14,817 nt of DNA. Origin: Discostella pseudostelligera. Taxonomy: Eukaryota > Bacillariophyta > Thalassiosirophyceae > Thalassiosirales > Thalassiosiraceae. The stretch is from positions 1-14,817 of the forward strand of contig JALLBK010000434.1 in NCBI GenBank assembly GCA_036940085.1. The letters run 5' to 3'. Positions 8,477 through 14,817 of the stretch are shown here, piece by piece. Position 1 is the first letter of the stretch, and every line of letters begins with the position of its first letter. The position numbers were made by a program, and so were the translations under genes. Under the pieces are notes generated by a model. The model ran no database searches and had not been told where the DNA came from. It saw only the letters and a list, made by a program, of their open reading frames with translations.

Positions 8477-8886
8477 TCTTGTCTCTATTTCTAATTGTTG
8501 CGTCGTTATGGAAATGACAACCAACGCACGCGGACGCAGGGTGCCTCGTGCTCGTGTCTTTCGCCCTGGCCGCCAAACGCCGCCCCACCGTTTTACTCTC
8601 TCCCTCTCTCTGTAGTGGTGTGTGAGATTTCCAGCCCCGTTAGGATACTACTGGTCCCTCTATCTCTCAGCAAGGCATACCATAGCTTACCGAGGACGAT
8701 GGGCCGGTCAGCGGAGTGGGGAGTGGGGACCGATGGCGGAGTAAATGCCGATGCCGACGGCGGATGGCGGAAATGACACATCCGTCTGTCTGGATGCCAG
8801 ATGGTGTCACCTCCCTCCCGCCAAAATCTGAGAAGCCAATAAATTTTCAATGGCCCATTTTGAATTTCACGGATCTTCGTGGGCCA

Positions 8887-8985
8887 TACCAATTCCCACT
8901 TTTTTGAATTTGAATGCGAGAAATCTCAAATTCAAATCCATAGTAGATTGTACCAATTCCGTTTTTTGAATTTAAGAAACGAGAA
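8887..8985. repeat. imperfect direct repeat plus 11-bp inverted repeat
   Basis: TACCAATTCC followed closely by a T-run, TTGAATTT and a GAGAAA segment occurs at 8887-8923 and again at 8951-8985, 64 bp apart. Overlapping copy 1, TTTGAATTTGA (8903-8913) and TCAAATTCAAA (8926-8936) form a perfect 11-bp inverted repeat with a 12-nt loop. It is A/T-rich and not followed by a T-run, so an intrinsic terminator is not the right reading in a eukaryote. It could be a remnant of a small foldback element or a paired protein-binding site. Confidence 0.7.
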
Positions 8986-9020
8986 AGCTTCTGTCTTCTG
9001 TCTGTCACCCATCAAATCTT

Positions 9021-9040
9021 CACGTGACACGTGGTACGTG
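9021..9040. promoter_or_regulatory. three 7-bp-phased ACGTG boxes
   Basis: CACGTGA, CACGTGG and TACGTGC follow one another without spacers, giving ACGTG cores every 7 bp. The first two are palindromic CACGTG G-box/E-box cores. An E2F-like TTTTTGGCGCGG starts 17 bp further on (9057). bHLH or bZIP binding is the usual reading of such cores; binding is inferred. Confidence 0.55.
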
Positions 9041-9056
9041 CCCATGGGAGCAAGAA

Positions 9057-9068
9057 TTTTTGGCGCGG
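9057..9068. promoter_or_regulatory. E2F/DP-like site
   Basis: TTTTTGGCGCGG matches TTTSSCGC exactly. It lies about 300 bp upstream of the ASH-domain start codon and downstream of the ACGTG triplet. A second E2F-like core in the opposite orientation (TCCCGCCAAAA) is at 8816-8826 in the same region. Confidence 0.5.
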
Positions 9069-9363
9069 CAAACAACATCCAACCCACAATCAACCCAACA
9101 ATACTCAGCCAACAATCTCCAACAATGATGAAACAGCGGCCTACGGCGGCATCGTCATCGGCCTGCATCGGCATTCGTCGCAATGCCACCGTGGGGCAGT
9201 AGGCATTGTTGCGACCATCACGACATCTCTCATTACTCAACAACTTTTGCGCTAGAGTTCGAGCTATTGGAATTCTAGCTCGACTACGTCACCACGGCAG
9301 AGGTACCATACAACGATACGGTGACAGGTGGCGCGGGGGGAGTAGTTGCAATCATCATTAGCA

Positions 9364-12300
9364 ATGCATGCCCATGATCACAGCAACAGTATCAAAATCA
9401 TCCACGCATCCAACTTTCCATCATCATTATCCATCGACATGCCCCCTCAGAATGTGCACTTCTCCCTACATCGCAATATGTCGTCCGGTCGTCCAGTATG
9501 GTGGGTTGATCATGGAATATCGTCATTGCGTGCCGAGGTGATACTGCGACGAAAAATGGTGTATCTGCAGGAGGAGCATGACAATGCTGCTGCTGCCGCA
9601 TCTGTTACTACTGCCTCCTCATCGAATATTGCCGACATTGAAAATTATTCTAGTCTAGATAATGGTTGCGTGGCACGAGAGCTGAACGATGAACTTCCGG
9701 ACACATCATCTACAACAATGATGCATCATCAATGCATTGACAATTCACATTGTGAGCGTGATGCAGAGGAGGGTAACGAAAATAGTATTGTCACCACCTC
9801 CTCTAAGCCGGCATTTCTCGATGATGACAACAACAACAACATGGTCACAGAATCATTCTCGGCAATCAAGCCGCAAAGTCCTACAGAAGATGGCATCAAT
9901 AATAACACACACCATCTCCATGGTTTCAAGAGGAGGGATAATGCAACACTGAATGGTGGAAACGACAATGATGGTGTAGTAGCATATGAAATATCATTGG
10001 ACGATACCAATACTAGCATTCCCCTACCAGCACACCAATCATTAATTTTTGATCATCAAGCATTGATTCCATCATCTCAACATCATCCCGACAAAATCCC
10101 CATGGTGCAACTCTCACAAAATACGGCAAAGCAGCAAAGAATGTATCTTGATTTCGGTGAGGGAAACATTGTGGGGAAGGTGACGCATCAACAGTTTCGT
10201 ATTGTTGCTCCACTCAATATGGAGGGATGCAATGATGACGGTCGGGAATTTCATGTTCAATTAACAACATGTCTTTTGAGAAGGGGAATAAGGTGTATTA
10301 GTAGTCTCACCACGATGGAGGCACATGATTCTTCTTATTGCGATGATACCAATATCATTACACTCCGAATGAAACGAGGAGAATCAAAGACAATAAATGT
10401 TGAGTGGACTCCTAATGACGATGGGTGCATGAGAGAGACATTAGAATTGAATGTGACGAATAACGGTGGTATGCATTGGCAACATTCGTTGGTACTTGTT
10501 GGAGAAGCGCATCGTGCTGTGGATAACGACGAAGAGGAAGAAGTAGTAGTGACGGATGATGTTATGGAATCGAAAGATTCGGTGATGGAGAAACACGTAA
10601 TGATATCCGATATTACGGATACAATCGTCTATTCTCGGGATGAAGGAGGAGATATGTCACTGGAAGACGAGTGTCATCATAATCGTCATGCCATTCCAGA
10701 TGGAATGAAAGTGGAGGATGTTAGAAAAGCGCATCGTGCCGTTGATGACGACGAAGCGCAGTTATTAGTGACGGATGATGTCGTGGAATCGAATGCTCTG
10801 ATGGCATTGAAACGCATGGTAGACGGGGATGCGTTATCATTGGAAGCCGAGCAACATCAGCATGTCATTCCAGATGGAATGAAAGTTGAGGATGATTCCA
10901 TGGAATACTCGCTCGAAACAAATAACTCTGTACTGCCGAAGATGGACGACGAAGCTGATAAGGAAACAATGATGTTGTGGAATGTGAACTTGTCAGAGAT
11001 CAAAGAAGTAGGAGACAATGACACCCGAGAAGAACTATATCTGCACAGTGACATCGGCTGTCAATTCCCACAAAAGGTGAATGAGATTAGTGTCAGCTTG
11101 GAGAGCGGTGGTGGCGTGGTAGGGCAACTTGCTAAGTTTGATGATATGAACACATTCATGAAGTTCAGCACCATTCGTAGACATGAACCGAGTGATGATG
11201 TTATTACGGGTGATACTGATGAAATGCTTCATCACTTTGAGGAGCCACGTGAGGATGGACGACCAGAGCAGACTAACGGAGCAGCCTTGCCACAGCACCT
11301 TGCAAAGAATAATGAAACGGAGACGTTCATGGAGTTCAGCACCATTCGTAGTGTTGAACCGAGTGATGATGCGATTCAGAGAGACACTACTGAACTGTTT
11401 CATAACTTTGGTGTGCTGCCAGAGGAGCCGCGAAACGACGGACGAGCAGAGCAGACTACCGACGGAGCAATGACCCCAAAATACGTCGAAGGCAGTTCGA
11501 GAGCAATACCACACCAGGACGGAGCTACAGATCAGGCGGTTGTATTCTGTGCAGAAGCATTTGAGCCAATTCAAGCGATGGGCTTTTGCTTCGATAACTG
11601 GGAGAACAAAGAGCTCGCTGCAGCAGAGAAGCGAGCCAATGAACGGTTGCAATCGAAGCAGATTAATGACTTTGAAGACCTTCTAAGATCAGAAGGCCTT
11701 GTTGAAACGGGAGAGACTCCTGCAGATGCCGACACAAACGATGGTCAGATCGAGTTGGTCATGGACATTAATTCCAGTCTCATTAACTTTGTCGAGAACA
11801 TGCGATCCAAATCTCCCAGTTTTGGATCTCTCTCTTCGAAAGAAAGTCTCGACGGTCATAGCTCTTTTTCATCGACTCATTCTGAAGACCAACCTCGACG
11901 TGCTTCTTTGATTTCAACTTGCCTCGCGGAAGCACAAGATCATTTGGCCAATTCGCCGGATGACAGGTCGGATGATTTCGATTTACGAAGTGAAGGCGAA
12001 AGCGAGCAGTCGGCTATCGCACATCCTGGCAATGTCGATGACAGAGAAGAGGTAAGTATCTATTTGCAAGTTTGACTATTTTTTGAAGCAGCGTCACTTG
12101 ATCTCACCATTATTTCATGCCCGACCTTTCCTCACATTAGCCAACAATGACTTTTGCGCAAATGATGGAGCAAACTTCTGGTGTGGATAGTGACAATAGC
12201 TTTGAAGCGGAATTGGGAAATACAAAGTCGGAGCTGAACGCTTTGATCGATGTGATTTCAGAGGTGCGTCGTCGCCTATTTTGTCTACTGAATCGAATTT

Positions 12301-13559
12301 ATGATCATTGTCTCTCACCTACTTCTTTTCATTCACAGATGGAAGAAGATGTTCAAATGCAGCATGAGTACATTACAAGCCCGTCCAATCTTGATTTTTA
12401 TTCCCAACTCGTCAATCTCAATAACCATGCTGACGGCACGACCCCACTTGCCGGCAGTAATCCTACTAAATTCTTCCAAGGAAATGGACAAGGAAGTCAT
12501 TCTTTGTCAAATGATAAGCCATCTAGGGATCCATTATCGACGGTCAAACTGAGGATTGCAGCACAAAGGAGTTCATTCTCTAGACCACCAAACTCAGCGA
12601 CGCAGGAACGACCGGAATCTAAGGAATGCGATTTACAAAAGGAGCCCATTCTCAAAAATAGCCCGCAGTCTCAGCCAAAATTGGAGTATGGCACTCCAAT
12701 TGATCGCTCCAGAGTGGCGTTTAAGACACCGCATAACAATCGGCTTGAGAAAATAGCATCGATTCGAGACAAACTGAGTTTGATAAAGATTGATGACACC
12801 GTGACCAATGGCTCGACACCTCATTCCGCAGATCGCAGTAGTCGACCGACTATCTCCACTGCTGTTACCCCAAGAGGAATTTTAATGGTACGTGCTGAAT
12901 GAAGTTCAGCTTCCCAATGCATATCTCATCGTTCTCAATTATTTACCAATGCTGTAAATGTCATTTGCTTGTTTATCCAGGTAAATGATCTTCCCAACTC
13001 TACGAAGGCATCCGCCAGGAAGTGTTACTTTTACTCTTCACCGATGCACGATACCAAAACAAAACTGCCCCCCACCGATATCGATAGTGAACAACAACCA
13101 TCACCAGACAATATTGCGAATGACAAAAAGCGCGACGAGAAGGAGAATGAATTGCATTCACACTATGCGGAGAAGGGGCAAAAATCAGTTGATCATGCAA
13201 AAATTGCATCATTATCATTATCACATCTTCGCCCTCGTGAAATAAAGGCACAAGAGAAGCACATACAAAGTATTCGAGAGCAAAAACAAATGGACAACAA
13301 CAGTCCACTCTTAAACGATCGCAATCCAACGAAATATGGATCATCTACACCTTCGAGAGGCGCGCCAAGTCCTAGAGAACTGAGAGCGTACGAAAAACAC
13401 ATTGCCAGCATGAGGGAACGACTGAACCGTGCAGGTCTCACCTACAGCAGTCCTGATTCGTTCCGTAGGATAGGAAAGGATGCTAGTCCAGCAAACGGGC
13501 ACATGAAAAGGATTGGTGGAGTAGATTCGCCAATAGAAAGATGCCGATGGACTAGTTGA
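9364..13559 (+). CDS. ASH (ASPM-SPD-2-Hydin) domain protein, possible spindle/centrosome or cilium factor
   Basis: Exons are 9364-12051, 12141-12263, 12339-12887 and 12981-13559 (1312 residues; three phase-0 introns). One immunoglobulin-like ASH domain is visible at ~258-382. DFGEGNIVGKV begins at 263, and the diagnostic WTPNDDG-x-x-RETL strand-turn starts at W348, ending HSLVLVGEA at ~374-382, much like the N-terminal ASH domain of ASPM. ASH domains are typical of centrosomal, spindle and ciliary proteins. No calponin-homology domain or IQ array follows, so this is not a full ASPM. The rest is mostly acidic and disordered. It holds two internal duplications (residues ~381-511 and ~589-703), a KEN tripeptide at 1174-1176, and many SP/TP sites. 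A short EK-I-x-S-I/M-R motif occurs three times near the C-terminus. The start is the first ATG in the open frame, but a start at 9439 or 9478 is possible. Exon joins are inferred from GT-AG sites and phase. Confidence 0.8.
10505..10895 (+). repeat. internal duplication A in the ASH-domain gene
   Basis: Copy 1 (10505-10720) and copy 2 (10727-10895) both run from AHRAVD through TDDV-x-ES to IPDGMKVED. AAGCGCATCGTGC opens both copies, and a 21-bp identical stretch starts at 10692 and 10866. Copy 1 has about 16 extra codons in its middle. Identity is still high at DNA level, which points to a recent duplication. Confidence 0.9.
11129..11473 (+). repeat. internal duplication B in the ASH-domain gene
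   Basis: Copy 1 (11129-11286) and copy 2 (11299-11473) share LAK-x(5-6)-TFM-K/E-FSTIR, EPSDD, a T-D/E-x-x-H-x-F segment and EEPR-x-DGR-x-EQT. AGTTCAGCACCATTCGTAG is identical at 11162-11180 and 11333-11351, 171 bp apart. Copy 2 carries a short insertion (GVLPEE). Confidence 0.9.
12052..12140 (+). other. intron 1 of the ASH-domain gene
   Basis: The intron is 89 nt, consensus donor GTAAGT, acceptor CACATTAG after a pyrimidine-rich stretch, phase 0. Read-through stops after VSIYLQV. The next exon continues PTMTFAQMMEQ. Confidence 0.85.
12264..12338 (+). other. intron 2 of the ASH-domain gene (75 nt, open in frame)
   Basis: The donor is GTGCGT and the acceptor TTCATTCACAG follows a T/C-rich tract; phase 0. 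The length is a multiple of three and contains no stop in the coding frame, so retention would add 25 residues (VRRRLFCLLNRIYDHC and nine more). I favour removal, because the acceptor is strong and the encoded Cys/Arg/hydrophobic segment is unlike the surrounding acidic, Ser-rich protein. Confidence 0.7.
12888..12980 (+). other. intron 3 of the ASH-domain gene
   Basis: The intron is 93 nt, GTACGT donor, acceptor TTTATCCAG, phase 0 after codon ATG. Read-through stops after VRAE. The final exon begins VNDLPNSTKASARK. Confidence 0.85.
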
Positions 13560-13756
13560 TGTTTATTTGTCAATTGCATGCCACAAAATAAATCATATAT
13601 TGTTGTTGAAGGAAATCATTTTTACACATCACTTCATGCACAATATGCATCCATTAAAACATAAATAATGACACCAGCCAATATCATGCGCCCCATTGTT
13701 AATTCAAGCCATCGTTTTTGTTAGCTGCAGATGACATATTGAATACCGAGTGCAAT
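13560..13756. terminator. convergent 3' region with polyadenylation signal
   Basis: This is the 197-bp gap between the ASH gene and the PITHD1-like gene. AATAAA at 13587-13592, 28 nt past the ASH stop codon, is a canonical poly(A) signal on the + strand. On the opposite strand, AATAAA reads from 13567 to 13562, about 190 nt beyond the PITHD1 stop. This would place that mRNA's end against, or just inside, the ASH gene's 3' UTR. No gene is seen in the gap. Confidence 0.55.
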
Positions 13757-14500
13757 TCACAGCCCCTGCTTGGCAAAATACTCCGAACCAGGCACCTGAT
13801 GATCCTTCTTCATTCCCAATGTTTCATACACTGCCTCCACAGCCTGTCGTTTCATATTAGTACCCTTGCCTTTAAACCCCACATAGGTAATGCAGGTCGG
13901 CACACACTCCTCATCGGTGTCGTCCATATCATGACTACTCCCATATCCTGGAGGCATTCCATAATTATCACAAAAGTAGAGTGCTATTTCGGTAACATTT
14001 TGAAATCGTCCCGCAGGACGGAGTGGATAGTCTATAGTGCCGCCAGCATATTCCTCGGTGTATTGATGGGAGGGCGGTACGAGAGTAATGGTTGCAGTAG
14101 GGTCTAAATCACGAACTGTTTCGAAGTCGAGAATGGGACGATTGACGTAGATTCTTACTGTTCGAGGAGGTGCAACTGCTTCGGTTGTTGTTGTTGTTGA
14201 ATTTTCGGCAATGCTATGAATGCATATACTCTTCATCGATACCACCTCACTAAAGGGAACAATAAGCAATAATTCCGGTACTTCATCGGGATCATATTGT
14301 GACAATAATGATGGAGAGGATGACAGTCGATCCTCGTACAATTTCAAGATGTCCCGACCGGAGTTGGGCCGCGATTCGTTGAGGCATTGGACAGAGGCAA
14401 GGTCGATGGCGGGGCGTAGGGAGGCACCGAGGGATGAGTTGGTGTCGTCCGGAGCGGCGTGCTCGTGATCATGGCTGTGGCCTTCGCACGTCATGGTCAT
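13757..14500 (-). CDS. PITHD1: PITH-domain protein, PITHD1-like
   Basis: The gene encodes 247 residues in one exon. The N-terminus MTMTCEGHSHDHEHA has the His-rich HSHDHEH stretch typical of PITHD1. It is followed by the hallmark ID-L-x(4)-QCLNES at residues 32-43, then a GRDILK-x-YEDR segment, and ELLLIVPF, VRIYVNRP, RFQNVTEIALYF and TYVGFKGKGTNMKRQAVEAVYE. These are the strands of the PITH (proteasome-interacting thioredoxin) domain in family order. No thioredoxin domain is attached, so it is PITHD1 rather than TXNL1. TXNL1's PITH domain binds the 26S proteasome; PITHD1's exact role is less settled. An Asp-rich insert with Cys (near DMDDTDEECVPTC) enlarges one loop. The start is ATG at 14500 or 14494. 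The frame is open upstream with an ATG at 14590, which would add 30 basic, Ser/Thr-rich residues. Confidence 0.93.
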   Translation of the reverse strand: MTMTCEGHSHDHEHAAPDDTNSSLGASLRPAIDLASVQCLNESRPNSGRDILKLYEDRLSSSPSLLSQYDPDEVPELLLIVPFSEVVSMKSICIHSIAENSTTTTTEAVAPPRTVRIYVNRPILDFETVRDLDPTATITLVPPSHQYTEEYAGGTIDYPLRPAGRFQNVTEIALYFCDNYGMPPGYGSSHDMDDTDEECVPTCITYVGFKGKGTNMKRQAVEAVYETLGMKKDHQVPGSEYFAKQGL

Positions 14501-14817
14501 GGTCAAAGCCAAAAATAATGGAGTGTGTCGGCGGCGATGGATCGGATGGACTGAGTGTGAAGTTGTTGATGGCGGGGTTCTTCCCGCCATTTCCTCCACA
14601 ATAATCGCCGAATCTTTCTTCCCGCCATTAGTTCTTCGCCGAATATCTTTTCCCGCCAAATCTTTGCCTCGTGATCTTCCTCGTCACCCTTCATCACCTC
14701 GTCGCGATGCGATGTCATTATTTTTTCTTTTCGAAACCAAAACAAACCACTCACCTCACTGTCGCCCGCCTGTTGACCGCTTGCCGCCGCGACCGCCGCC
14801 ATCAGCAGTCGGCAGCC
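14501..14817. promoter_or_regulatory. 5' region of the PITHD1-like gene with clustered E2F-like cores
   Basis: This 317-bp stretch contains four GGCGGG/CCCGCC cores: ATGGCGGG at 14569-14576, TTCTTCCCGCCAT at 14578-14590 and again at 14616-14628, and TTTTCCCGCCAAA at 14648-14660. The last is a full E2F consensus on both sides of the core. The first two are inverted halves six bases apart. The far right is GC-rich (CCGCC repeats). On the minus strand an ATG at 14802 opens 16 codons (MAAVAAASGQQAGDSE) ending at GAG|GTGAGT, so a small upstream exon of the PITHD1 gene is possible but unproven. Confidence 0.55.

Larger units (their letters stand above)
8477..9363. promoter_or_regulatory. divergent 5' intergenic region (small membrane protein / ASH-domain gene)
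   Basis: This 887-bp region contains no convincing coding frame. It holds ATGGCGGA-like repeats around 8731-8772 and an E2F-like TCCCGCCAAAA at 8816-8826. A CCAAT is at 8836-8840. TGGCCCA/TGGGCCA inverted halves lie at 8851-8857 and 8880-8886, an 11-bp inverted repeat at 8903-8936, and an imperfect direct repeat at 8887-8985. Three phased ACGTG boxes lie at 9021-9040, an E2F-like TTTTTGGCGCGG at 9057-9068, and a 7-bp inverted repeat at 9260-9282. The right half may be the 5' UTR of the ASH gene; its start ATG at 9364 is the first in its frame after a stop. Confidence 0.55.

Noticed and set aside
8903..8936. Hairpin as an intrinsic terminator
   Set aside because: It is eukaryotic context, A/T-rich stem, lies in a 5' intergenic region and is not followed by a T-run.
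8879..9243. Overlapping + and - open frames of ~100 codons in the divergent region
   Set aside because: They overlap each other and cross motif-rich promoter DNA, lack conserved residues, and depend partly on A/T-rich repeats.
9034..9255. Candidate 5'-UTR intron of the ASH gene (GTACGT donor, pyrimidine-rich tract ending GCGCTAG)
   Set aside because: GTACGT is a donor used elsewhere in the window, but 222 nt is much longer than the other introns and there is no coding frame on either side to test it.
11035..11652. 205-codon open frame on the minus strand inside the ASH gene
   Set aside because: It lies wholly antisense to a frame with an ASH domain and in-frame repeats; its own translation shows no family motif and repeats only because the sense strand does.
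9364..13559. Naming the ASH-domain protein as ASPM
   Set aside because: Only the ASH domain resembles ASPM; CH domains and the IQ array are absent, so the symbol would be misleading.
1..14817. tRNA, rRNA, CRISPR arrays, transposase or viral genes
   Set aside because: I looked on both strands and saw no cloverleaf with A/B boxes, no regular spacer array, and no transposase, integrase or reverse-transcriptase motifs.

Overview
The window looks like nuclear DNA of a unicellular stramenopile alga, most plausibly a diatom. The evidence is eukaryotic genes with short GT-AG introns (75-93 nt), conserved eukaryotic proteins (RNA polymerase I/III subunit AC19, a PITHD1 protein), long multidomain IQ/SAM/ankyrin and ASH-domain proteins, Ser/Asp/Asn-rich low-complexity insertions, triplet microsatellites and compact spacing. 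The taxon is an inference; no marker in the window fixes it.

Six genes alternate strictly in strand (+ - + - + -), giving three tail-to-tail junctions (gaps 130, 78 and 197 bp) and two head-to-head intergenic regions (571 and 887 bp). A further 5' region at the right edge may be a third. From left to right: (1) a PfkB-family, fructokinase-like sugar kinase with a hydrophobic N-terminus (60-1418 +); (2) the AC19/RPC19 subunit of RNA polymerases I and III (1549-2016 -); (3) a 1779-residue, three-exon protein (2588-8098 +) with pseudo-receiver, alpha/beta-hydrolase-like, six IQ, coiled-coil, SAM and ankyrin regions; (4) a small single-span membrane protein of unknown role (8177-8476 -); (5) a 1312-residue, four-exon protein with an ASH (ASPM-SPD-2-Hydin) domain (9364-13559 +); (6) a PITHD1-like protein (13757-14500 -).

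The most unusual item is gene 3. It joins a receiver domain lacking all five phosphotransfer residues to an alpha/beta-hydrolase fold lacking at least two of three catalytic residues, followed by calmodulin-binding IQ motifs and SAM and ankyrin interaction modules. It reads as a scaffold assembled from dead enzyme and signalling folds. I do not recognise this domain order in any family I know.

The non-coding signal worth attention lies in the 5' regions. Each carries E2F/DP-like cores (CCCGCC or GGCGCG flanked by A/T), and two of them also carry CACGTG boxes: a duplicated E2F-plus-G-box module at 2192-2308 and a 7-bp-phased ACGTG triplet at 9021-9040. The ASH protein also has a KEN tripeptide and many SP/TP sites. 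A cell-cycle or growth-linked programme for this neighbourhood is therefore a testable inference. All five introns are phase 0, and one (75 nt) is translatable if retained.
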